Shown: positions 1-7,752 of the stretch, in pieces
Layout of the letters: each line of letters begins with the position of its first letter
How positions within the stretch are numbered: the first letter of the stretch is position 1
Position numbers and translations under genes: made by a program
DNA from: JAGDXO01 sp964541025
GTDB taxonomy: Archaea > Thermoplasmatota > Thermoplasmata > Thermoplasmatales > GCA-001856825
Length of the DNA stretch: 12,928 nucleotides
NCBI GenBank assembly: GCA_964541025.1
Contig: CAZIOW010000029.1
Location: 1-12,928, forward strand
Reading direction: 5' to 3'
The notes under the pieces: generated by a model
Databases searched by the model: none
Told to the model about the DNA's origin: nothing
Seen by the model: the letters and a program-made list of their open reading frames with translations, nothing else

Positions 1-1
1 G

Positions 2-2353
2 AGGGATATCTTTGCCAAAGACATAGAAAATATATTCGGAGGCGAAAGTGTATTCGAGAACATATTAGAATATAAAGATAACCCACTACCTATCAATGAA
101 ATGAGAAAGGCGGCCGCTTTTCTTCTAGTAAATCAACTTCTATTCTATAGAATCTTATCAAAAGAGAACAAAAAGTATCTGGATATTGATGATGAAGAAA
201 TAAAAAGTCCAAAAGATCTTTCAAATTATTTTTCTAAAGAGCTTAAAAAGGATTATGCGGTCATATTTGGTTTTGATATTATTTCTAAAATTCCAGTAGA
301 AGCATTAAGTCATCTTAAGGCTGCCATAGTAACTATCAAGGCCTTAACAACAGGAAATATTCCACATGACTTAGTAGGACGAATTTTTCATGATTTAATA
401 CCATTCAACTTGAGAAAATTAGTGGCTGCATTTTATACAAACAATGAGGCCGCAGAATTATTAGCTGCTCTTGCAATAAATTCTAAAGACGATAAAATTG
501 CTGATTTCGCCTGCGGAAGCGGAACTTTACTTGTTGCAGCATATCAGGTGAAAAAGCAACTATATATGGTTGCAAATGGAAATTTTACTGCTCAAGATCA
601 TACAAGATTTTTGGAGAATGATATCACTGGAATTGATATAATGCCTTTTGCAGCACATTTAGCAGCTGTGAATCTTTCACTTCAAGCGCCTTTATATTAT
701 ACACAGCGTATAAGAATTGCAATATGGGATTCAACAGATTTAACCCCAAACAAATCAATTCCTGCATTACATACAGAATTAGCAGAAGCGTATAAGACTA
801 CAAATTTAGATGTGTATCTAAATGAAGGAGCAATAAAGAAAAAATACTTAAAAAAGGGGGGAATAGCATTAGATAAAGATGGAAGAGCTGAGATACCTCT
901 TTCATTAGTTGATGTAGTAATTATGAACCCGCCATTTACCAGGCAAGAAAGACTACCTGAAAAATATAAGGAAAATCTTTTAAAAAAGTTTAAAGAATAT
1001 TATAATTATATTACTGCGTCACTCGGTTTACATGGTTATTTCATACTTCTATCAGATAGATTTCTGAAGGAAGGAGGCAGAATGGCTTTTGTGCTTCCAG
1101 CAACAGTTTTTCGGCTAAAATCATTCGAAGGGATTAAAAACTTACTTTCAGAAAAATACTGGTTAAAATATATAGTTATTAACCAAAGTCGATCTGCATT
1201 TTCTGAGAGTACACAGGTAAGAGAAGTGCTTCTTATTGCAGAAAAAAGTAGACATAAAGGTCCAACAATAGTGGCTACTGTCAAAGAGATGCCTAAAAAT
1301 AGAGAAGAGGCAATTCGTTTTGCCGAATCTATTAAAAATGCAGAAAATAATGAATATATTTCAACTATTAATGAAAGTCAGGAAAATGTTCTTGAAAATA
1401 TCAACAGATATCTTGGAAGCGATCAACTGAAAGGAGAAGAAATACTAACTAACATTATTAATAATACAGATAAACTAAAGCCACTGAACAAATTTCTAAA
1501 TGAACATAAAGCAAAAATTCTTAGGGGGATACAAATCTGGAAAGGAGATAAAATTTATGCCGCAAAAATGTTCATACTCTTTTCTAAAGAGAGAGCATTG
1601 AAGGAACAAGATGAGTGGTATATTAAAGAGATTCATAGTGAGTATATTAAAGCGAAAAATAGGATAAACGGACTCGAGGTCGAAATTTTAAAAGACAATA
1701 TTACACCTGCGTTAAGGAGATTTTCGGGGATAGGTAAAATGGATATTTCTAATGAGTTAGATTTCCTAATCATAAATAAATTTGGTCATCTAGATTATTT
1801 TATAGATAATTTTGAGGAAGTTGATCTAAATAGGTGGAAAAAAGATTTAACTAATAAAAAGACAAATGCAGTAATTGTAGGAAGATTTGATCTTTCTGCT
1901 ACTGGTACTAAATCTCTTTCTTATTATTCTTCATTGGAATTTACTCCTTCACAGATGTTTTGGCTAATAAAAAATTTACCGAGCAGCGATGCTAAAATTT
2001 TTGTACTTTTTTGGAATAGTTCAGTAAATATTCTTCAAATATTGCTTCATAAAAAAGAAACCCGAGGAGCGTATATTCAGCTATTAAAATATTCATTTGA
2101 AAATTTCTTTGTATTAGATCCGTCTCTTCTATCTTTAAAATATAGAGAAGGATTGATAAAGTGTTTTGATGAAATTTCCAAGGAAGATATGCCATCTGTA
2201 CTTTATAGGTATGAAAATTCGAACAGCCTTCAACAAAAAATAGATCTTTGCATTTTTAGAGCACTAGATATTGACCTCGAAGAGGATCAATTGAAAAATT
2301 TATACATGTATATAGCTGGGGAAATTAAAAAACTTAAAGGAGTAATGAAATAG
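2..2353 (+). CDS. N6-adenine DNA methyltransferase, type I/IIG-like (5' end outside window)
   Basis: This is probably a SAM-dependent adenine methyltransferase of the HsdM/Eco57I type, acting in host DNA modification. The frame is open to the left edge of the window (33 codons before the first ATG at 101), so ATG 101 is unlikely to be the true start and the N-terminus is missing. Motif I (ADFACGSGTLL) lies at 500-532 and catalytic motif IV (NPPF, in VVIMNPPF) at 926-937. About 90 codons between these motifs hold the rest of the Rossmann fold. The residues before motif I resemble the helical domain of HsdM-type enzymes. About 470 residues follow motif IV and probably include the target-recognition region. 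I saw no nuclease motif in the visible part, but one could lie upstream, so a type IIG fusion, a BREX PglX-like enzyme or a lone methylase remain possible. It ends in TAG, followed in frame by two AAA codons and a TAA. Confidence 0.85.
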   Translation, partial: RDIFAKDIENIFGGESVFENILEYKDNPLPINEMRKAAAFLLVNQLLFYRILSKENKKYLDIDDEEIKSPKDLSNYFSKELKKDYAVIFGFDIISKIPVEALSHLKAAIVTIKALTTGNIPHDLVGRIFHDLIPFNLRKLVAAFYTNNEAAELLAALAINSKDDKIADFACGSGTLLVAAYQVKKQLYMVANGNFTAQDHTRFLENDITGIDIMPFAAHLAAVNLSLQAPLYYTQRIRIAIWDSTDLTPNKSIPALHTELAEAYKTTNLDVYLNEGAIKKKYLKKGGIALDKDGRAEIPLSLVDVVIMNPPFTRQERLPEKYKENLLKKFKEYYNYITASLGLHGYFILLSDRFLKEGGRMAFVLPATVFRLKSFEGIKNLLSEKYWLKYIVINQSRSAFSESTQVREVLLIAEKSRHKGPTIVATVKEMPKNREEAIRFAESIKNAENNEYISTINESQENVLENINRYLGSDQLKGEEILTNIINNTDKLKPLNKFLNEHKAKILRGIQIWKGDKIYAAKMFILFSKERALKEQDEWYIKEIHSEYIKAKNRINGLEVEILKDNITPALRRFSGIGKMDISNELDFLIINKFGHLDYFIDNFEEVDLNRWKKDLTNKKTNAVIVGRFDLSATGTKSLSYYSSLEFTPSQMFWLIKNLPSSDAKIFVLFWNSSVNILQILLHKKETRGAYIQLLKYSFENFFVLDPSLLSLKYREGLIKCFDEISKEDMPSVLYRYENSNSLQQKIDLCIFRALDIDLEEDQLKNLYMYIAGEIKKLKGVMK

Positions 2354-2508
2354 AAAAAATAATTTACATAAATAAGACGCTGATTTTGATTTTAATATAT
2401 CTTCCGACGTCAATAGTTTTTTTAAAAAGGGAATGAAGCATATTATAAAATTCAAGACTATATTCGGAATTTATTTAAAAAATATATAAAATCATATTTA
2501 AATAATAA

Positions 2509-2571
2509 GTTTTAGAACCTTTCCGTTAATTTCCACAAGTCACATGTTATCCGTGATCAATGTTCCAAAAC
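2509..2571. repeat. Imperfect 10-base inverted repeat in the gap
   Basis: GTTTTAGAAC at 2509-2518 and GTTCCAAAAC at 2562-2571 are inverted copies with one mismatch, separated by 43 bases. It lies in the roughly 300-base AT-rich stretch (2354-2654) between the large methyltransferase and the small interrupted frame; I see nothing else there besides A/T runs and TATA-like strings. In such AT-rich DNA this may be chance. Confidence 0.2.
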
Positions 2572-2618
2572 GTTGAAAAATCATTCATTTTTTTATTTAT
2601 TTCATTTTTCAAAGAGGG

Positions 2619-2625
2619 TATAAAA
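2619..2625 (+). promoter_or_regulatory. TATA-like box before the small interrupted frame
   Basis: TATAAAA at 2619-2625 is preceded by a purine-rich AAAGAGGG that could serve as a TFB-recognition element. Its centre is about 33 bases before the ATG at 2655, so a transcript would start just before that codon. Confidence 0.4.
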
Positions 2626-2654
2626 TTCAAATATTCATTGCAAAATTAGGAATC

Positions 2655-2870
2655 ATGGCGGCGAAGAAAAACAGCAGATTTTTTAAGGAATATGTTATAG
2701 GGCGCAAGGATAAGTTCGATTTGGATTACTGTAACTTCAGGAAGGCCATAGAGGAGACTGAGACCAGAGAGGAATTGATCAATTACGTTGAATAGAAAAT
2801 GAACTACGTTATCTCGAGGATTGCAAGCGAAAGGGCTAAGACACTCATGGAAGAGATGGAGCTAGTTTAA
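2655..2870 (+). pseudogene. Small helical protein frame interrupted by in-frame TAG
   Basis: ATG 2655 opens 46 codons of charged, protein-like sequence (starting MAAKKNSRFFKEYV, ending INYVE). They stop at TAG 2793-2795, and the same frame continues for 24 codons (KMNYVISRIASERAK and onwards) to TAA 2868-2870. Both halves look coding: they are rich in Lys/Glu/Arg, predicted helical and in one frame, with a TATA-like box upstream. I do not recognise the family. It may be a pseudogene of a protein of about 71 residues, a 46-residue protein on its own, or a frame read through TAG. The second half has its own ATG at 2799, without an obvious ribosome site. Confidence 0.4.
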
Positions 2871-2888
2871 AAAAATAATTATTTTTTT
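2869..2888. terminator. A/T palindrome ending in a T tract
   Basis: AAAAAAATAATTATTTTTTT at 2869-2888 is a perfect 20-base palindrome starting within the stop codon of the small frame. Archaeal terminators depend mainly on T tracts, so this could end transcription from the left, and its mirror could act on the other strand. No experimental support; base composition alone makes such runs fairly likely. Confidence 0.4.
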
Positions 2889-3015
2889 ATTGAGATAGTT
2901 GCAATTTAAAACCAATAACTTAATTGAAATATGACAAATATAACTCTTAACACCATGATTATGACATCTATTTACATGAATGATGATATCTCTGACTTTA
3001 ATAAAAAAAATAAAA

Positions 3016-3023
3016 TTTAAATA
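3016..3023 (+). promoter_or_regulatory. TATA box for the TIM-barrel gene (leaderless)
   Basis: TTTAAATA at 3016-3023 is centred about 25 bases before the A of ATG 3045. That is the archaeal TATA-to-start distance expected when the transcript begins at the start codon. There is no Shine-Dalgarno motif before this ATG, which supports a leaderless mRNA. Confidence 0.6.
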
Positions 3024-3044
3024 CGTAATCCATGTGCTATTAAC

Positions 3045-4118
3045 ATGAGCAAATTTATACCCTTGAAATATCATGATCTGGATTATCCTAGTGGATTTTC
3101 CACTGTAATTGGTGAGATAACTGCTAGCTTCTCAGTGAGCAGAGATTCAATAAAAAATGAAATAATAAACATGAGAAATTCTGGAGTAAAATTCTTCTCA
3201 CTACATACACAGGAGCCATATTCAAAAGATGTGAAGGGATATCTAACCACGGAAAATTCTCAGGCAATAATAGCCCAGGAATATAACATGAATAGACGAT
3301 TTCCAACGATTTATAGATCCCCTATCAAAATGTGGGGCGGTATCAGGGGAGATTCAAGGTGGACCTCTGAGTTTATCGATTTCACGAAGACATATTCCGC
3401 CTACATACCAGAGCCGGAAAAATTCAAAAAAGAGGTAAGGATTATTGAATTGCATCCCATGAAAATGGGCAAAAATCCGGAGAAGTCACTCAGTCTGATG
3501 ATAGAAAGACTTAAAATCTACTGTAATGAAATTATAAATTTTTATCCTAATGCTGAATTTGTGGTTGAAAATTCATACTCACCAGTAAATGAAAGTGAAG
3601 ATGACAATTATTTGCTAAATGGCGTTAGTGGGATCAGAGAATTTGCCTATAGAATTAAGGAAAACAAAAATATCAGATTAGGTATAGCTCTGGATATACC
3701 ACAATTGCTCAAGTCAGAGGGTAAGAGAAACTTAGGGGCAGAGGCTGATGATATTTTGGAAATCTTCAAGGGACTGAGGGAAGTAAGGCAATATATTAGG
3801 ACCGTACACCTCTCTGGAGCCAAGGCTAATACTAAAGATGGTTTCTCTCATCACGGTGACCTTGACACCCTTTTTGATCATGGAAAAATGAATCTGACTC
3901 CAGATGAAAAAGATAAAGTCCAGGTACTCAAAAAGGCTCTTTTAGATGGAATGTGGAATCTTTTCTCAGATAATGAAATCAGATACTTCGTGCCAGAACT
4001 TAATCGAGATACCTTAGCTCCTAAGTATCTTGCCTCTATTATAAATGATCTTAATAAGAAAGGCTTTGAATTCCTCAAAAAAGATGAGGTCATGAAAATT
4101 CTTTCAGGAGGTTTTTGA
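3045..4118 (+). CDS. TIM-barrel metalloenzyme, endonuclease IV/xylose isomerase-like superfamily
   Basis: A 357-residue protein with the ordered metal-ligand pattern of the AP endonuclease 2/xylose isomerase-like TIM barrel. Likely ligands are His137 in IELHP, Glu175 in VVEN, Asp217 in ALDIPQ, His255 in VHLSG, His269/His270 and Asp272 in HHGDLD, and Glu318 in PELN, each near the end of a predicted beta strand. Endonuclease IV uses this set to bind metal and cut abasic DNA; relatives isomerise sugars. I cannot tell which chemistry applies here. The location among DNA methyltransferases makes a DNA-directed nuclease plausible, but that is inference. The ATG is chosen because of the TATA box at the leaderless distance. 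The 3' end overlaps the convergent winged-helix gene by 29 bases. A UvsE-type UV endonuclease is a less likely alternative. Confidence 0.7.
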   Translation: MSKFIPLKYHDLDYPSGFSTVIGEITASFSVSRDSIKNEIINMRNSGVKFFSLHTQEPYSKDVKGYLTTENSQAIIAQEYNMNRRFPTIYRSPIKMWGGIRGDSRWTSEFIDFTKTYSAYIPEPEKFKKEVRIIELHPMKMGKNPEKSLSLMIERLKIYCNEIINFYPNAEFVVENSYSPVNESEDDNYLLNGVSGIREFAYRIKENKNIRLGIALDIPQLLKSEGKRNLGAEADDILEIFKGLREVRQYIRTVHLSGAKANTKDGFSHHGDLDTLFDHGKMNLTPDEKDKVQVLKKALLDGMWNLFSDNEIRYFVPELNRDTLAPKYLASIINDLNKKGFEFLKKDEVMKILSGGF

Positions 4119-4365
4119 CAGCAATTGTCACCCGTTCTCCTTTTTTTGTGAGGGAAATTAGGTTCCTAGGTGGGTATTTACTGTTATCAACCCTGGTTTT
4201 AACTATTCCTAATTCCTTTCCCTTTTCTATGGATGAATAAAGCTGGTGCACCGGTATCCCGGTTTCATCAAGTATTTCTGTCAGAGGTTTCTCTCCATTC
4301 TCACCCAGGTAATATATCAACCTCAGGAACCCTGACTGTTTCTCTATGAGTCTTAGAGAATCCAT
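4090..4365 (-). CDS. Small winged-helix DNA-binding regulator
   Basis: A 91-residue protein with a winged helix-turn-helix over nearly its whole length. The N-terminal helix (SGFLRLIYYLGENG) is followed by KPLTEILDETGIP, a recognition helix around HQLYSSIEKGKELGIV, and a wing ending in ISLTKKGERVTIAVKNLL, a pattern common in small archaeal repressors of the MarR/ArsR-like range. It probably acts as a dimeric local repressor. It is divergent from the damaged D12 methyltransferase gene, with two palindromic elements in the 91 bases between them, so it may regulate that gene and itself. It converges on and overlaps the TIM-barrel gene. Its start resembles that of the winged-helix gene at 11637: both begin MDSL. 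Confidence 0.75.
   Translation of the reverse strand: MDSLRLIEKQSGFLRLIYYLGENGEKPLTEILDETGIPVHQLYSSIEKGKELGIVKTRVDNSKYPPRNLISLTKKGERVTIAVKNLLKEFS
4116..4147 (+). terminator. Hairpin plus T tract after the TIM-barrel gene
   Basis: TGACA (4116-4120) and TGTCA (4126-4130) can pair around a five-base loop starting at the stop codon of the TIM-barrel gene, and a run of seven T follows at 4141-4147. It lies inside the 3' end of the convergent winged-helix gene, so its sequence is also constrained by coding. Confidence 0.4.
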
Positions 4366-4400
4366 TATTTATGTATGAAACCATAGTGCTTAATGATTTC

Positions 4401-4414
4401 TGATTGAGCAATCA
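4401..4414. promoter_or_regulatory. Candidate operator palindrome, copy 1
   Basis: TGATTGAGCAATCA is a perfect palindrome with 6-base arms and a 2-base centre. It lies between the divergent starts at 4365 (-) and 4457 (+). A related element sits 36 bases to the right. It is a plausible binding site for the adjacent winged-helix protein. Confidence 0.45.
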
Positions 4415-4436
4415 AAAAATGTTATTAACCTAGAAA

Positions 4437-4450
4437 TGATTGCTTAATCG
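4437..4450. promoter_or_regulatory. Candidate operator, imperfect copy 2
   Basis: TGATTGCTTAATCG matches the reverse complement of the element at 4401-4414 at 12 of 14 positions and keeps GATT and AATC half-sites. It ends seven bases before the ATG at 4457, where a bound repressor would block a leaderless promoter. TGCTTAAT recurs at 4387-4394, before the winged-helix gene. Confidence 0.4.
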
Positions 4451-4456
4451 ACAATA

Positions 4457-5221
4457 ATGATTTCAACATTCCCTTATTATGGTGGGCGATTCAACCAGCT
4501 GAAGAAGATAATAAAGATACTGGAAGAACATAAAGATCAGTTTGACGTGGTTGTAGATGTTTTCGGTGGTTCAGGGAACGTGCTGATAAATATTCCTGAG
4601 GAGTAGAAGAAAATTAAGGTTTACAATGATATAAACAGGGATTTATACATCACTTTCAAGGTACTTCAGGACGAAAAGAAAAGTAGAATTCTGGCCAAAA
4701 AGCTCAGAAATGCATATCCCCATGCTGAGATATTCGATGAACTTGTGTTATCTCATCCGAAAGAAGATATTGATATTGCGTTCAAGACTATTTATCTTCA
4801 CACATACTCCTATGCTGGAACAGGGACATCATTCAAGAGGATATATTCTAAGGCTCATGTTCCTAAGATAAGAGTGGATTATTTCCTTAAGGTTGGGGAC
4901 TGGATAATTGAGAACATGGATTTCAGGGATCTTATGGCAAGGTGCAACAAACCAAAGGTTCTATTATATTTAGATCTGCCTTACCTTAGCGGTGGCAAAG
5001 TTTACAGGTATAATTTCAATATTAACGATTTCCTTGATTTGAAATCATTGCTGGATAAACACCAGGAAACATATCTTCTCAATTTATCCATGTACGATAG
5101 GCAGATGATAGATATATTCGGTACTCCAAATATGGTAACGGACCATTACAGGCCTACAACGAAGGGAACATATGAAGATGGCAGCAGGTGGGAATGTGGA
5201 TATTGGTTGGATTTCACTTAA
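4457..5221 (+). pseudogene. D12-class (Dam-like) adenine methyltransferase, TAG-interrupted and active-site altered
   Basis: Read across one TAG, ATG 4457 to TAA 5221 gives 254 positions, about the normal length of D12-class N6-adenine methyltransferases, without a frameshift. Family marks are FPYYGG near the N-terminus (motif X region), VDVFGGSGNVL (motif I), KVYNDINRDL (motif II), and a motif IV region reading YLDLPYLSGG. TAG 4604-4606 replaces codon 50, between motifs I and II. The catalytic DPPY is DLPY at 4973-4984 (Leu at codon 174), one base change away from Pro. An internal start at 4745 would make only a fragment lacking motifs X, I and II. Two independent lesions point to a recently inactivated gene; TAG read-through would still leave the DLPY change. 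It is divergent from the winged-helix gene and shares a candidate operator region with it. Confidence 0.8.
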
Positions 5222-5277
5222 TTTTTGGAGTTTATAATAATACCAAATCATTTATGACGAAATTTATTTAAAACTCT

Positions 5278-5298
5278 GTGAAATAGAAATGATTTCAC
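5278..5298. promoter_or_regulatory. Inverted repeat upstream of the TSPPY methyltransferase
   Basis: GTGAAAT (5278-5284) and ATTTCAC (5292-5298) form a perfect 7-base inverted repeat around a 7-base spacer. AAATAGAAAT occurs at 5281-5290 and again at 5311-5320, exactly 30 bases apart, so a protein could bind the same helical face twice. It lies in the 136-base gap before the gene at 5358 and may be an operator. Confidence 0.35.
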
Positions 5299-5334
5299 TG
5301 GTCTTTCTTAAAATAGAAATAATTATTAGCAGCA

Positions 5335-5342
5335 TTTATATA
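5335..5342 (+). promoter_or_regulatory. TATA-like box for the TSPPY methyltransferase
   Basis: TTTATATA lies 16 to 23 bases before ATG 5358, slightly closer than the usual leaderless distance. No Shine-Dalgarno motif precedes the ATG. A second candidate, TTTATTTAAAA near 5263-5273, would give a leader of about 60 bases containing the inverted repeat. Confidence 0.4.
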
Positions 5343-5357
5343 GCAGTATTGATATGA

Positions 5358-6569
5358 ATGGAGTTTGAACCTTTGCTGCCACAAAATTATGAAAAATCAA
5401 AGCAGTTAAAGGTATTCATTCCTTTCAAATACCCAGGTAAAATGACCTATAAAATTGCTGATTATGTAATAAAGAGGTTTGTTAACGAGGGTCAAACCGT
5501 TTTGGATCCCTTTTGTGGATCAGGGTCTGTACTTCAGGCTTCTTTCATAAATAATGTGCATTCAATTGGCATAGACATAAATCCACTTGCTGCAGCGTAT
5601 TCTGAAGTAAATGGAAGTATATACTATCCATCAAAACTTTATGAAAATCTGGAACTGTTGACTACCAAGGTAAATAGCTTAGGAAGAAGATTTGATACGG
5701 AATATAGTAAGAGGTTGCTTTACTGGTTCAATAAAGATGTGCTGGATGCAATTTCTGACATAAACGATGCAATAAATGACGAATTGCGTGGAAAGCATAA
5801 GATATTTTTTAAATCTGTCTTAGCTTCAATCGTGAGGAGATTTTCCAGAGCTGATCCAAAAATCTATCCACCCGTTTATTCAAAATATATGCGATCTAAT
5901 CCACATGAATATGGATATGATGATCTTCTGACTTCTTTTGAATATACAGCTATGAAGTTCATAGAAATGATAAAGGAGAGAAAGCTCCTCTTAAATTCAA
6001 AATATTCGCCTAAAGTTATTCAAGGAGATGCCTTTGAATATCTGGCAAGAAATAGAATGAAATTTGATTACATTTTCACCTCTCCGCCATACGGTTTCGC
6101 ACAGAAATATGTAAGAAGTACCTCGTTGGAGCTAATGACTATCTTTGGGCTTACTGGTAAAGAATTATCTGTTTTGAACTCAAAAGACATAGGCTCCGAA
6201 ACTTATCCAGCAGACGAATTTGACTATCTAAAAATGTTGCCTAATTGGCTAAGGACAGGATTGGGTGGCAGTATTGAGTCTAAAAAGATTATTGGTCGGT
6301 ATCTTTATAAGATTAGTAGATTCGTAGAACTAGCATACTATGGCCTAAAGCCAGACGGGAATCTTCTGCTTTTGATAGGGCAAAATAAGATAGGTGGCAA
6401 GACTGTTCCAACAGTGAAATACTTGAAAGAAGTTGCTGATAGAATTGGATTCGAAACCAAAGGAATGTATCACGACGAAATTAAGAGTTATTCATTTTTC
6501 ACTAAGAGGAATGGGAATTCATCAATCATAAGAACTGAGTTCTTGTTAGTGCTCACTAAGAAAGAGTAG
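5358..6569 (+). CDS. DNA methyltransferase with TSPPY motif (N4-cytosine or N6-adenine)
   Basis: A 403-residue SAM-dependent DNA methyltransferase of the N6/N4 (MT-A70-unrelated, pfam N6_N4_Mtase-like) type. Motif I is VLDPFCGSGSVL at residues 48-59, followed by GIDINPLAA at 71-79, an acidic motif GDAFEYL at 223-229 and catalytic TSPPYG at 241-246. Ser-Pro-Pro-Tyr favours N4-cytosine methylation, but this motif also occurs in N6-adenine enzymes. The roughly 140 residues between motif II and the acidic motif are unusually long and probably carry target recognition. All motifs look intact. It ends in TAG, with TAA six codons later in frame, and its last 14 bases overlap the end of the convergent ATPase gene. 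It would supply the protective modification if the neighbouring nuclease cassette is a restriction system. Confidence 0.88.
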   Translation: MEFEPLLPQNYEKSKQLKVFIPFKYPGKMTYKIADYVIKRFVNEGQTVLDPFCGSGSVLQASFINNVHSIGIDINPLAAAYSEVNGSIYYPSKLYENLELLTTKVNSLGRRFDTEYSKRLLYWFNKDVLDAISDINDAINDELRGKHKIFFKSVLASIVRRFSRADPKIYPPVYSKYMRSNPHEYGYDDLLTSFEYTAMKFIEMIKERKLLLNSKYSPKVIQGDAFEYLARNRMKFDYIFTSPPYGFAQKYVRSTSLELMTIFGLTGKELSVLNSKDIGSETYPADEFDYLKMLPNWLRTGLGGSIESKKIIGRYLYKISRFVELAYYGLKPDGNLLLLIGQNKIGGKTVPTVKYLKEVADRIGFETKGMYHDEIKSYSFFTKRNGNSSIIRTEFLLVLTKKE

Positions 6570-7752
6570 ACTCAATTTCTTCTAGTCTAAGGACACTTTT
6601 CGCATAATTTGCTGTTATAGACTTAGGTTGGTCGAGCACTGCTCTTCTCATAATAATTTTACAATATTCGACTATTTTCGATGGATTTCCCTCAGTATTA
6701 GAACTGAGATACCTCACAAAGTCATCTTCAAAGGGAGGATTATAGTCATTCAATTCTTTTGTAGTTCTTTCTTTTTCTAAGGTAACCCTTATCAATTCTT
6801 TGATGTCGCTCTCTTTAAACCTATTCAAGTCAATTGGTTGTTCCATTCTCCTTAGTAATGCTTGTGCAGGTCCACCGGACGTATCTCTCTCTTGCTGGTC
6901 TATTAGATCAAGTGCATTAGACCCTTCAATAGAAATAGACATAATCATTATTATCCTTGCCATTTCATCCGCCTTAGACCTATAGATTGAGCCTTCTGGG
7001 AAATCATAAAGATTTCTCATAAAAGCAACAAATTGGGATTGCTTTGCTCTGGGGGGGATGGCAAATAAGTATTCCAGTTCATCAACAAATATAAGCAGAC
7101 TATTCAATTTACAACTCTTGAGCGTTAAGAGAAATCCAGCAAGTACTTTTAGAGCTTCATCCTCTGTCCTAAGGTTATCATGTATGCTGATTTCCTTTCT
7201 TTCACTTTTGTTTAGGCTTCTCCCCTCAAAGTATTTCTTAGCGGTTTCACGAGTAGTAAGGCTATAAATATTTCCGTCCTGTTCTTTAGCTAAGTAGTAG
7301 ATTGCAGCCTGAATAAAATTGTTGAAAATGTCCCTGTCTAACATTTGAACCTTATCTATAAATTGCTTCCTCAAAGGTTCTGTGTTCCTCACTTTCTCAA
7401 GAATCGACAAGAAAATTCGTGAGTAGATTTCTAAAGTATTTTTTGGAATCAGGGTTCCCATAAAGTTCATATTAGTTATAATCACGTCCTCATAGGACTT
7501 GTCCATAGAGATATCCTTTTCAACCTTTATCATTAGCAAAGACTTCCCCTCACCGTTCCCCCCTCTTATCATAATAAATGAATTCCCGTCTTTAGTCCTC
7601 GCATTCTGTAAAAACTCAGAAATTTTCTTAAGCTCCTCCTTTCTGTTAACCCAGTATTCTAGCTCTTTTTCATCTGCCCGACGTTGCCTCTCTTTGAAAG
7701 GGTCGCGCTTTAGCTGGAACACCTTAGTTAAGAATCTTGTCTCGTCAGTCAT
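6556..7752 (-). CDS. ORC/STAND-like P-loop ATPase
   Basis: A 398-residue ATPase. Walker A is GGNGEGKS at residues 64-71 and Walker B is LLIFVDELEYL with Asp224-Glu225; paired Arg301-Arg302 (ALLRRMEQP) and the C-terminal TEGNPSKIVEYC region resemble the arginine-finger and sensor-2/lid parts of ORC/Cdc6-like AAA+ proteins. The segment DPFKERQ...YWVNRKEELKKI before the P-loop is the typical 'remodel and bind' entry of ORC/STAND ATPases, also seen in BREX-type ATPases. It probably drives or gates the Cas4-like nuclease encoded two genes upstream. ATG 7752 overlaps the previous gene's stop by eight bases (ATGACTGA), so translation is probably coupled. The stop is TAG, immediately followed by TGA in frame. 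It converges on the TSPPY methyltransferase. Confidence 0.8.
   Translation of the reverse strand: MTDETRFLTKVFQLKRDPFKERQRRADEKELEYWVNRKEELKKISEFLQNARTKDGNSFIMIRGGNGEGKSLLMIKVEKDISMDKSYEDVIITNMNFMGTLIPKNTLEIYSRIFLSILEKVRNTEPLRKQFIDKVQMLDRDIFNNFIQAAIYYLAKEQDGNIYSLTTRETAKKYFEGRSLNKSERKEISIHDNLRTEDEALKVLAGFLLTLKSCKLNSLLIFVDELEYLFAIPPRAKQSQFVAFMRNLYDFPEGSIYRSKADEMARIIMIMSISIEGSNALDLIDQQERDTSGGPAQALLRRMEQPIDLNRFKESDIKELIRVTLEKERTTKELNDYNPPFEDDFVRYLSSNTEGNPSKIVEYCKIIMRRAVLDQPKSITANYAKSVLRLEEIESTLS

Noticed and set aside
1036..1284. Open frame on the minus strand inside the large methyltransferase
   Set aside because: It lies wholly inside a well-supported gene and has no protein-like motif or start signal.
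2521..2580. Possible tRNA or tRNA remnant near GTTCCAAAAC
   Set aside because: The T-loop consensus does not hold and no acceptor stem or anticodon arm can be drawn.
4745..5221. Internal ATG 4745 as a separate functional gene
   Set aside because: It would lack motifs X, I and II needed for SAM binding, and the upstream sequence is the missing part of the same family in the same frame.
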